Shown here piece after piece: positions 15,632 through 23,400 of a DNA stretch of 23,496 bases. Source of the stretch: 0-14-3-00-41-53 sp041500225 (GTDB lineage: Bacteria > Nitrospirota > Thermodesulfovibrionia > Thermodesulfovibrionales > SM23-35); contig JBGQLV010000047.1 in assembly GCA_041500225.1 (NCBI GenBank), positions 1 through 23,496 on the forward strand, written 5' to 3'. Numbering within the stretch: the first letter of the stretch is position 1; each line of letters opens with the position of its first letter. Both the position numbers and the translations under genes were made by a program. Under the pieces are notes generated by a model. It made no database searches and had not been told where the DNA came from. It worked only from the letters and a program-made list of their open reading frames with translations.

Positions 15632-15680
15632 TGCAGCTCAGGCTGCCTCCTTTACCTTCTCAGCCTCACCGGGCCATTCT
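15632..15680 (-). promoter_or_regulatory. PyrR-binding RNA element (anti-antiterminator) of the pyr leader
   Basis: The minus-strand RNA contains GGCCCGGUGAGGCUGAGAAG (15675-15656), close to the known PyrR-binding consensus ARUCCNGNGAGGYU. AGGCUG (15666-15661) pairs with CAGCCU (15645-15640). GAAGGU (15659-15654) is complementary to ACCUUC (15614-15609) of the terminator's 5' arm, giving an antiterminator. PyrR-UMP would hold the first structure and free the terminator. This is read from sequence by analogy with Bacillus-type leaders. Confidence 0.75.
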
Positions 15681-15693
15681 TAAAGGTAGATTT

Positions 15694-15723
15694 ATTAAAG
15701 CATAAAACTAAGAATGCTGTCAA
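15694..15723 (-). promoter_or_regulatory. Promoter of the pyrR-pyrB-pyrC-carA-carB operon
   Basis: Minus strand TTGACA (15723-15718), 18 bases, TTTAAT (15699-15694). Transcription would start near 15687, just ahead of the PyrR element. Confidence 0.65.
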
Positions 15724-15777
15724 CTTGACGGGTATGTTCGCTTTCATTGCCTTTGTGATCCCCGGCTTTTTTTGATC

Positions 15778-15806
15778 TTGACAGTAATGATAAGATATAT
15801 TATCAT
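15778..15806 (+). promoter_or_regulatory. Promoter of the toxin-antitoxin pair
   Basis: TTGACA (15778-15783), exactly 17 bases, TATCAT (15801-15806). The ATG at 15817 is only 10 bases beyond, so the mRNA would have almost no leader. No Shine-Dalgarno is present. Confidence 0.65.
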
Positions 15807-15807
15807 T
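15786..15807. promoter_or_regulatory. Palindromic operator over the toxin-antitoxin promoter
   Basis: AATGATAA (15786-15793), GATATA, TTATCATT (15800-15807): perfect 8-bp arms spanning the spacer and -10 box. Autorepression by the HTH antitoxin is the likely meaning. Confidence 0.65.
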
Positions 15808-15816
15808 TAATTAATC

Positions 15817-16101
15817 ATGAATGTCTTATATAAATCGCCATTCAAAAAGTTTGTAAAAAGACAAAACAGACCTTTTCAGCTTGTTTTGGAGGACGAGGCT
15901 GAAAGGATTAAAAATAACCCCGATACAGGAGACCTAAAAAAAGGTGATTTATCAGGATTCAGAGTTCATAAATTTGTATTCCTGAACCAGGAATATCTTA
16001 TAGCTTATAAACCTCAAAATGATCGGATAGTTTTTTATATGACAGGCACTCATGAGAATTTCTATCGTGAGCTTAAACATTATATAAAGGAGGTGGAGTA
16101 A
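15817..16101 (+). CDS. RelE/ParE-superfamily toxin
   Basis: A 94-residue basic protein resembling RelE/ParE/HigB-like toxins, which usually cleave mRNA at the ribosome or poison gyrase. Visible signs are the N-terminal helix FKKFVKRQNRPFQLVLEDEAERI, given here in part, the loop LKKGDLSGFRVHKF, the strand EYLIAYKPQNDRIVFYMTGTHENFY, also in part, and the C-terminal helix. It starts just downstream of a perfect TTGACA promoter with a palindromic operator. It is followed after two bases by a HTH gene, the toxin-first order of HigBA-type systems. The target is not deducible. Confidence 0.75.
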   Translation: MNVLYKSPFKKFVKRQNRPFQLVLEDEAERIKNNPDTGDLKKGDLSGFRVHKFVFLNQEYLIAYKPQNDRIVFYMTGTHENFYRELKHYIKEVE

Positions 16102-16103
16102 CC

Positions 16104-16424
16104 GTGATAACAGCCCAGAAAGTTTATAGAGAGATTTTAGCTATGCCTGTAAAGGAAAGAGAACGCCTGTTTGCTGTCATAGCCAGACATGGGTTTGAAA
16201 AGGACTTATATACTCATGATGAAGTATTCAGCGATATAAGACAGTCACCTTTCACTGTTAGAGAAGCAGCAGAATATCTTGAGGTATCAGAAATAACAGT
16301 TAGAAGGTGGGTAAAAGACGTGATCTTGAAATCAAAAAGACTCGGGAAAAATATAGTGTTTGATGTTGATGAACTTAAGGCATTTAAAAAGCAGAGGCAG
16401 AAGACGTATTCGGCTGTCAAATGA
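16104..16424 (+). CDS. HTH antitoxin (excisionase/MerR-like helix-turn-helix)
   Basis: A 106-residue protein. The N-terminal half (1-45) is helical and may cover the toxin. The C-terminal half has a winged HTH of the excisionase type: FTVREAAEYLEVSEITVRRW, then LKSKRLGKNIVFDVDEL. The start is GTG at 16104 with AGGAGG about 10 bases upstream, inside the end of the toxin gene. It is likely to bind the toxin and repress the palindrome at 15786-15807. It could also be a plain DNA-binding protein. Confidence 0.7.
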   Translation: MITAQKVYREILAMPVKERERLFAVIARHGFEKDLYTHDEVFSDIRQSPFTVREAAEYLEVSEITVRRWVKDVILKSKRLGKNIVFDVDELKAFKKQRQKTYSAVK

Positions 16425-16448
16425 GTTGTAAGATTAAGTCTTTTATCT

Positions 16449-16520
16449 TTATAAGAATATCTGAGATGCTAAATCTGTAAAAGGTATGGGAATAAGTACA
16501 ATGTCCCTTTGTTTAAGCAT
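16449..16520 (-). pseudogene. Truncated PemK/MazF-like toxin remnant
   Basis: An ATG inside the antitoxin's last codons opens a frame reading MLKQRDIVLIPIPFTDLASQ, then IFL and stop (23 codons). This matches the usual N-terminus of PemK/MazF-type mRNA interferases (RDIVLIPIPFTDL). The remaining 90 or so residues are missing, and no continuation is seen in other frames before the convergent gene ends at 16424. The overlap with the antitoxin is the arrangement of an intact pair. Confidence 0.7.
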
Positions 16521-16710
16521 TGTTCCAGATAGCGTCGTCTACTGGATTGTCCCAAAATTTAAGGCTGCTTTCTGCTGCCTGCATCATTTCATAAGATTCT
16601 TCATCCGGAAGTATGATCACCTCAACCTTTGCCCCTTTTGGGAGTGGAAGCTTTGGTAATTCAATTGTGCCGTTTTCCTTTACAACAGAGTGGTATTTAT
16701 ATGCGTTCAT
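16513..16710 (-). CDS. Solitary small antitoxin-like protein
   Basis: 65 residues, resembling small type II antitoxins of the DUF2281/AbrB-like sort. A beta-rich N-terminus (VVKENGTIELPKLPLPKGAK, then VEVIILP) is followed by an acidic tail with SLKFWDNPVDDAIWNNA, where toxin binding is usual. A GGAGG-like site precedes the ATG. Its partner toxin, expected immediately downstream on the same strand, survives only as a 23-codon stub. It may now protect against a related toxin elsewhere, or be decaying. Confidence 0.6.
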   Translation of the reverse strand: MNAYKYHSVVKENGTIELPKLPLPKGAKVEVIILPDEESYEMMQAAESSLKFWDNPVDDAIWNNA

Positions 16711-16856
16711 CTTTACCTCCTGCTGCTTTTATTTTACCTGAATCTTTTTCTAAAATCATTGATGCTCAATTATTTTCATCCAAACGGGTATTAAGCAGGT
16801 GATGGTAAAGGAAGATTAAAGACCAGCCCATTGGTTTGACCCCAGAGGTTTTGCTG

Positions 16857-17664
16857 TCTGTCCCCACAAATTGACCTTATGGACGGCGATTAGAAGTTTT
16901 TGCAGATTTTGATATCAGGGATTTTTGTCCTTCTTCAATTAGCCTTGATAGCTCATTCCCGCGTATGAGCAACAAGGGTTTTCCATGAGCAAATATTTCC
17001 GCATCACGCGTAAAATACCCCGTTGTGACAACGATGCCTTTCGTTGCCCCTTCTGCAGCCACTACTCCATAAAGCTCTCTTACTATCTTTACGCCTACCT
17101 GCTCTGCCTCCCAATGTTTGCATTGCACTAAAACCATTTCACCCTTTTTTCTCAGAATGAGATCAATGCCTCCGTCAGGTTCATTACCGCCTCTTTCTTC
17201 CACTTGATAGCCCTGCCTTTTATATGCCTCTCCGATAAATTCCTCAAACTCTCGCCACTTCAACGCGCTAATATCCGGAAGGTTTTTTTGACGCTCAAAC
17301 AGTTCTCTTTTACGACCGGCATTTTCATCTTCTTTCTTTCTCTTAATCACGCTTAGAATTACCGAAAGTATCTCCGTAAAAACGAAAACCAGCGAAACGA
17401 AAGGAGCGAATGACGGGGACGCCTTAGCCAAGCCCTGACTTAATAAGCCTGCACTGTTCTGTAACATGGAAGGCACCAAGAATTTTAAACCGAGATATGA
17501 GATAACTGCTAAAATGGCACTTATCCACCATGGTGCTTTCATCAGATCTTCGATAAGACTGCTTTTATTTCTTCTTGCCATAAAGTAGACCTTCACCGGT
17601 TATTTGATTATTAAGTTGCCATAAGAAAGCCGTCCCCGAACAGATAGCCTTTTCGGCATACCCA
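16857..17664. repeat. Direct repeat, copy 1 (Mrr-like gene and flanks)
   Basis: About 800 bp, from CACAAATTGACCTTATGGAC to the GCCGTCCCCGAAC hairpin and GGCATACCC. It is repeated at 17836-18635 in the same direction, about 170 bp further on. The gene and its upstream hairpin were duplicated together. Confidence 0.8.
16877..17581 (-). CDS. Membrane-anchored Mrr-like restriction endonuclease, copy 1
   Basis: 234 residues. Two hydrophobic helices (about 19-37 and 59-78) anchor a C-terminal Mrr-type PD-(D/E)xK nuclease domain. That domain has the helix WREFEEFIGEAYKRQGYQVE (E114), EPDGGIDLIL (D136, D140) and the QCK motif (153-155). Mrr-like enzymes cut modified or foreign DNA; here action would be at the membrane. 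The ATG at 17581 is chosen because AAGG lies 8 bases upstream; a GTG at 17596 is less likely. It is about 91 percent identical to the next gene upstream. Confidence 0.83.
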   Translation of the reverse strand: MARRNKSSLIEDLMKAPWWISAILAVISYLGLKFLVPSMLQNSAGLLSQGLAKASPSFAPFVSLVFVFTEILSVILSVIKRKKEDENAGRKRELFERQKNLPDISALKWREFEEFIGEAYKRQGYQVEERGGNEPDGGIDLILRKKGEMVLVQCKHWEAEQVGVKIVRELYGVVAAEGATKGIVVTTGYFTRDAEIFAHGKPLLLIRGNELSRLIEEGQKSLISKSAKTSNRRP

Positions 17665-17849
17665 CCAGATTTTCTTATGAAATCAGCATAAAAGTCAATT
17701 TTGGTGTCTGACCCCAATGATTACGTAGGTGGACCAAAATGAATCGGAGGAAGTTGAAAACTTGCTTATGCGGTAGAGACGTCGGAATGACTACTCTTTT
17801 TGCGAAACAATGTAGCCTATCCCCTTAATAAGCTTCCCACAAATTGACC

Positions 17850-18554
17850 TTATGGACGGCGATTAGAAATTTTTGAGGATTTTGATATCAGAGCTTTTTG
17901 CCCTTCTTCAATTAGCCTTGATAGCTCATTCCCGCGTATGAGCAACAAGGGTTTTCCATGAGCAAAAATTTCCGCATCACGCGTAAAATACCCCGTTGTG
18001 ACAACGATGCCTTTCGTTGCCCCTTCTGCTGCCACGACTCCATAAAGCTCTCTTACTATCTTTACGCCTACCTGCTCTGCCTCCCCATGTTTGCATTGCA
18101 CTAAAACCATTTCATCCTTTTTTCTCAGAATGAGATCAATACCTCCGTCAGGTTCATTACCGCCTCTTTTTTCCACTTGATAGCCCTGCCCTTTATATGC
18201 CTCTCCGATAAATTCTTCAAACTCTTGCCACTTCAACGCGCTAATATCCGGAAGGCTTTTTTGGCGCTCAAACAGTTCTCTTTTGCGACCGACATTTTCA
18301 TCTTCTTTCTTTCTCTTAATCACGCTTAGAATTACCGAAATTATCCCCGTAAAAACGAAAACCAGCGAAACAATCGCAGCAAATGATGGGGCCGCCTTAG
18401 CCAAGCCCTGACTTAATAAGCCGGCTCTATCCTGCAATATGGAAGGCACCAAAAACTTCAAACCTATATATGAGATAACTGCTAAAATGGCACTTATCCA
18501 CCATGGTGCTTTCATCAGATCTTCGATAATACTGCTTTCATTTCTTCTTGCCAT
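17850..18554 (-). CDS. Membrane-anchored Mrr-like restriction endonuclease, copy 2
   Basis: The tandem paralogue of 16877-17581: 234 residues, 21 differences by eye. The changes cluster in the membrane and linker part. A C-terminal run of about 57 residues, from QVGVK to EEGQK, is identical. The catalytic D and QCK residues are kept, but the Trp after QCKH is Gly here. The ATG at 18554 has GAGGG 8 bases upstream. Both copies look intact, so both may be active, perhaps with different specificity or as an unequal heteromer. Confidence 0.83.
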   Translation of the reverse strand: MARRNESSIIEDLMKAPWWISAILAVISYIGLKFLVPSILQDRAGLLSQGLAKAAPSFAAIVSLVFVFTGIISVILSVIKRKKEDENVGRKRELFERQKSLPDISALKWQEFEEFIGEAYKGQGYQVEKRGGNEPDGGIDLILRKKDEMVLVQCKHGEAEQVGVKIVRELYGVVAAEGATKGIVVTTGYFTRDAEIFAHGKPLLLIRGNELSRLIEEGQKALISKSSKISNRRP

Positions 18555-18598
18555 AACGTATTCCCTCACTCGTTATTCGATTATTAAGTTGCCGTAAG

Positions 18599-18626
18599 AA
18601 GGCCGTCCCCGAACGGATGGCCTTTT
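18599..18626. terminator. Hairpin between the HEPN gene and the Mrr-like gene
   Basis: AAGGCCGTCC (18599-18608), loop CCGAAC, GGATGGCCTT, then TT. The T-run is better on the plus strand; on the minus strand it lies 22 bases beyond the HEPN gene stop and could end that transcript. A copy is at 17625-17653. Confidence 0.55.
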
Positions 18627-18647
18627 GGCATACCCTACACAATCTCC

Positions 18648-19325
18648 TTACTCCTTTAAAGGTTGTGCTATAAACTCATTATGCAAGGAAACAAAAAGGT
18701 TGAGTATTGGCCATATCTGGCGAATACATTTTTCAGGCATATCTCTGGGAATGGCCCATTTACTTCCTCTGTGGAGAAAATAATTCCTTTTCTCCACGGC
18801 ATGCTTGTAGAATTCTATTGTTTCTATATAGTTGAGCTCAACCTTCCCGCTTAATTTTCCTATGGTTTCATTCCATTTCGCTCCAGTCAATGTCGGGAAT
18901 ACTTTTTGAGTTCTTTGTCGTACAAACATATTATCACTGAGCAATCTCTCCTGAATCTGTTGCGAAAGTCCCATGTTGGACATAAGAGTTTCAAGAAAGT
19001 GCTGCAATAGAACTTCTCCAAGAGTGCAGAATAAAATTACTATTGCAAGTTGGTGATCACTTTTCCGCGCACTATTGGACATTTCAGCACCTTCTTCAGA
19101 AGGGTGTCTAAGGTGATAAAAATCCTGCATTAGATCAATCAAGCTGTGGACACTCATCGGGAAGAAACCCCTTCCTCCTTTGCTTGCGACACCACAGTTC
19201 TGGCAAAGATGACCGACTGTGATTCTTTCGTGATCACGATCAACAATTTTGCATGATGTACATATCATGAAATCGGAAAGAAGCATACTCAAAGGCTGAT
19301 CACGTATTTCAAGAATGTCTATCAT
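18648..19325 (-). CDS. Zinc-ribbon protein with HEPN-like RNase domain
   Basis: Not a family I can name. Numbering here is from the upstream ATG at 19340. A four-Cys zinc ribbon is at 27-49 (CTSC, CQNC). A helical C-terminal half carries EKRNYFLHRG (183-192), an Rx4H motif (R185, H190) with the adjacent N186 typical of HEPN ribonucleases of defence and toxin systems. The ATG at 19325 is preferred because GGGAG lies 5 bases upstream. It sits 59 bases after the unknown gene and downstream of the restriction-methyltransferase, all on one strand. A role as an abortive-infection RNase is inference; plain DUF4145-like HEPN proteins lack proven function. Confidence 0.6.
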   Translation of the reverse strand: MIDILEIRDQPLSMLLSDFMICTSCKIVDRDHERITVGHLCQNCGVASKGGRGFFPMSVHSLIDLMQDFYHLRHPSEEGAEMSNSARKSDHQLAIVILFCTLGEVLLQHFLETLMSNMGLSQQIQERLLSDNMFVRQRTQKVFPTLTGAKWNETIGKLSGKVELNYIETIEFYKHAVEKRNYFLHRGSKWAIPRDMPEKCIRQIWPILNLFVSLHNEFIAQPLKE

Positions 19326-19384
19326 GCCGGCTCCCTGCATACAATAATTTTAAACAGGAATTTACTATGATAGCCACACTTCAT

Positions 19385-20437
19385 TCAACCCAACCTGAAG
19401 GCTGTAGGTTTATTCATCTGACGCAAATATTCTGCTATGGGCTCCGGAATTTGTCGATCAGCCTGTTTATTACACAATAATGTGTTGCGAGCTTTTATAC
19501 CACGGACATCAATCCAGTTATCTCTAAACAATATTCCACTGAGTTTTTTCCACTTATCAAAAAAGTCACTTATTCCGCGAAATTTTTTTGCGATGAAAAA
19601 ATTCTCATCGCCATTACTCACCAATTTGTTGATAGAATAAATCGCTTGAAATAAATGTTTCTTTTCGTGGGTAGTACTGTTAGGACTTAACACAAGTACA
19701 TTAATAATATTAGGGCAAATCTGATGTAATTTATCAAGAATAGCATCCCCAAATTTACGATATTCTTTGAGAGTGTAAAATACTGGCCTGGATTCACAAT
19801 GATAGGATGTTTCATCAGGTGCAATTTTACCTGAAGATTTTGACAAGATTAAAACAAGCTCATCCTTGAACCCTGGAATAGGATATTCACGGACGCCGTC
19901 TAAAAGCAGACTCATCTCATCGTTACAAACTGTATTTTCAATATATCTAATAATTTTCTCTTTCGAGTGTTCAATCTTATTGACTATTTCAGGGTCGGCT
20001 TCAAAGTCGTTAAAACTCAGGCTGAATGCGAGATTTGAAGGTATTTTCTGAACTCTATCTGATATCTCCCGCAAGATTTCTTCATAACGCGATCCTGTTT
20101 TGTGTTCATGAATGCTGGTAACTTCTAAAGCAAATGTTGTAGCTTGCTCAAAGGTGGCAATATAATCAGAAGAAGTCGCAATATTGTTTTTGTTTTTCTC
20201 GTATTCTACTTCGAATCGTTCATCCAGAAGAAGAAGGTACGCTACTTCTAATTCAGACATGAGATCATTCAGTCCCTCGTCATTTGTTGCCTCGAAAATC
20301 CTCTTGCGAATTTTATCTCGATAAAAGTATGCAAACTTAGTAAATCGGTCACTCGTCAGAAGCCATGAAACCAAGACATCGGCCATGAAGTGCTGTTTAT
20401 TGCCTAAAATATGCTTAACCAGTTCGTCATGAGTCAT
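19385..20437 (-). CDS. Protein of unknown function, possibly with a nuclease-like fold
   Basis: About 350 residues, no signal peptide or membrane helix, and no family recognised. An N-terminal helical region is followed by SELEVAYLLLLDERFEVEYE and SSDYIATFEQATTFALEVTS, in which E, D and ExT are spaced somewhat like a PD-(D/E)xK core with Thr instead of Lys. This resemblance is weak. The C-terminal half has a LVLSPNS strand and NTLLCNKQADRQIPEPI. The ATG at 20437 is taken as start; a GTG at 20449 lies right against the only good GGA. It is spaced 57 bases from the restriction-methyltransferase stop and 59 from the HEPN gene. Confidence 0.6.
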   Translation of the reverse strand: MTHDELVKHILGNKQHFMADVLVSWLLTSDRFTKFAYFYRDKIRKRIFEATNDEGLNDLMSELEVAYLLLLDERFEVEYEKNKNNIATSSDYIATFEQATTFALEVTSIHEHKTGSRYEEILREISDRVQKIPSNLAFSLSFNDFEADPEIVNKIEHSKEKIIRYIENTVCNDEMSLLLDGVREYPIPGFKDELVLILSKSSGKIAPDETSYHCESRPVFYTLKEYRKFGDAILDKLHQICPNIINVLVLSPNSTTHEKKHLFQAIYSINKLVSNGDENFFIAKKFRGISDFFDKWKKLSGILFRDNWIDVRGIKARNTLLCNKQADRQIPEPIAEYLRQMNKPTAFRLG

Positions 20438-20494
20438 ACGACAACGCACATCCTTTAATATTAAATTATGGCAATCTATCGTTTCTCTATCACT

Positions 20495-23400
20495 TTATGG
20501 TAGTTCAATTATCCTTCTCTCCTCTTCTGTCACCCCATAAAGCCCATAAACAATTTCATCAATCTTCTCATCCGTTATTATGATTTCGCGTTCTATTTTT
20601 TCGCGTTCTGCTGACGGCGGAAGGGCGTTTTTCTTTTTATGGAGTTCGAGTATTCTGTCAACGAGGGAGACTAGTTTGTCATGGACGACTTTTTCAGAGG
20701 GATTATTGAAATCGATAGTTCGGATGGGGAGTTTTTCAAGGTATTGTGTAAAAAATCTAAGGTACCCGCCTCTATATGCTGCGAAATTATTTTTATAAAA
20801 GAATGTCATTAGAGGCGAATTAAGAATACTTAGCAAATATCTATCGCTGCTACAAATAATGTAGGTTGTATTTGCAGAAAAATAATTCCCTTTTTCATCT
20901 AACATAAAATTGCCTTGTACTGAAATATCTGGCAGTATTATCTTCGGTTTTTCAAACTCCTCATAATAATCACACGTCCTCAACTCCCACCAATATTCGC
21001 CTTTGTCGTAACGCTTCTTACCTTTTTCCGTAAATGGTTCCAAATGTGCAGCTACTGATGGATAATTTTCACTGAACCATTTCCAAGCGCCTGATTCTGT
21101 CATTCCGTGCTTGACCCGGAATCCAGCTCCTTTCTCTGGATTTCCGCTTTCGTGGGAATGACGGATTTGTTCACACGTCCATCCCTTCGGTATGAGAATC
21201 AGATATCTGCCGCTTGGCGCCGGCTCATAACGCTTTATATCACGACCTACAAGGAAAGGCTTTATTAGTTCTTCACTCTTCGGGTCTTCTTCTATTAATC
21301 GTTTCTTTGTCTCCGCATCAATCACAAACGCCTCATTAAGACCTGTCTTTATTCCGTAATAAATCTTTCCTTTGACATACTCACCTAATGGAATACCTGC
21401 TTTGCGCAGTTTATCGAGCAGTGCCTGTGCCTGTTCATTGACGAGAGACCAGCCTTTGTCGGAAAGAGAAGCATTTTTAATCTTAAAGGAATTCTCTTTT
21501 ACGTAATCATCAAGGCTACTGAAATTCAAAGTCTTTACTTGCGTGGCACAAAAACTCTGGATTCCTGTTTTCGCAGGAATGACAGCCTTTTTTATACGAA
21601 CAATGCATGGGTATGTCGTTGCAGATTCGAAAACAGGTAAATCTCCAAAGTCTGTTATCTCCTCAATTTGTTGTTTCCTCATCCATCTGCGGAGTGGTTC
21701 TCCATAATTCGCACGCATCCATTTGTTCGCAACGATATAACTGAAAAGGCCACTGTTCTTGAGAAGCGAGACGCCCTTTTCGATAAAGTATGTATAAAGG
21801 TCTGCTGTGCCCTGATAGACTTCGTAATGCTTCTGAAAATAATCCTTGAACTCGCCAAGCGTCTCCTGTCGCACATAAGGCGGATTGCCGATTACAATAT
21901 CAAATCCACCATTGTCCATTATCTCTCCGAACCCCGTTGATTTCGAATTCCAGTCAAACGGGTTGATGCGGCTCTTAGTGTCATCGTCAAAGAGACGGCC
22001 GTTGAGGATGTCATAACCAATGAGACTGTTCCCGCATTTGATGTTATTACTCAACGGCGGCAGGAGGTGCTGTTTTTTCGGCAACAAACCTCTTTCACCC
22101 TCCAAAGCCTTCAAATAAAGGCTCATCATGGTTATCTCAACTGCCTGAGGGTCAATGTCAACTCCGAAGATGTTGTTTCTTAATATCATTGCTTTTGTGC
22201 GTAACGGTAGAGCAATGTCCTCAGGCCCTACCCTGTAATAAAAATCAAAATATTGAGTCTGAGCTTCTTTAGGATGCTTACGATAATATTCAAGGTGATA
22301 GTTAATCAGGCACTGATAAGCTCCAAGAAGGAATGAGCCGCTTCCGCAGGCAGGGTCAAGAATTTTTATCTTCTCTATCTGTCTCGGTGTCTTGCCTTCG
22401 ATGATTTTTCCGACCGTGTTTTTAACAATATAATCAACGATAAATTTTGGCGTATAATAAACCCCACCTGCTTTTCTTACTTCTGGCTTTTCCTCAACTT
22501 TAACTCTTTGAGGTGTTACTCTTATCGTGCTTCCCAGATAACGTTCATAAATGCTGCCAAGTAGTTCAACTCCTATTGCATCAAAGCGGTAACGGCTTTT
22601 CGGGAAATAGAGATTTTCGATGATTTCCGCTAAAAGATTCGAATCCACATTCGCTCTTTCACAGGCATGAGGTTTAAAAATATCTCCGTTTAAGTCATCG
22701 TTGACTTCATGGAAGAGGTCGAACAAATGAGTCATTATTGATTTCCGTTTGCCTTCCTCTTTCCATTGTGCAACGATATCCTGTAGTTCTCTATCGGGCC
22801 TTATCTTCCTGTCTTCTGCAATACGGATAAAAATAATCCTGTCGAGGAGTTTTTGGACGACATCATTTAAAAGTTTCACATCAAAGTCAGGATTTCTCTT
22901 GTGAATGTCCTTGGCAAGCTCTGTGCGCCAGATGGTCAAATCCTCAAGGAAAGACTTATCCGGAGGTATGCGTAACCTCTTGCTCTTTGTATCTCTGGGC
23001 AGAAGGGCTTCTAATGACCCTTGTTCAACTCTTTCTTTTGACAGTTCCCAGAGTTTTTCGATATTGCCAAGATAATCTGTATATTTGAAGTCAAAAATTA
23101 ATCCTTCATTCGGGAATCTTGGATTCGGTTTTAAAGAAGCATCAAAAAGCTTGAATTCTTCAAAATCTGTAAGGATGACAAAATAGACCTCTTTTGTAGA
23201 CCATGCATAGCTTTTAGCCTGTAGTATGTGGTTTATATCATCAAGTGCAACCGAGGGCGCTTTCGCTTCGACAAAAAATTTTGTTGCTCCAATAATTCTG
23301 AAGTTATAATCCGGTCTTCCTGTTGTCTCAGGTGAAAGCTCAACGATAACGTCTCTCTCGTGAGGAGGTTTCTGTGCTTTATTTTCTATATCCCAGCCGA

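Larger units (their letters stand above)
17836..18635. repeat. Direct repeat, copy 2 (Mrr-like gene and flanks)
   Basis: The second copy of the 16857-17664 unit. The bases between the copies (17665-17835) hold no gene; they contain TGTCTGACCCC, similar to TTTGACCCC at 16837-16845, perhaps debris of the same insertion event. Confidence 0.8.

Noticed and set aside
15554..15775. 73-residue plus-strand frame
   Set aside because: It crosses the MITE end, terminator and PyrR element, which explain the sequence better; no ribosome-binding site.
17665..17835. Remnant transposase between the Mrr-like copies
   Set aside because: TGTCTGACCCC recalls sequences near REP-associated elements, but no reading frame or inverted ends could be shown.
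21679..21876. 65-residue minus-strand frame inside the type IIG gene
   Set aside because: Shadow of the methyltransferase frame; no start signal and no recognisable motif.
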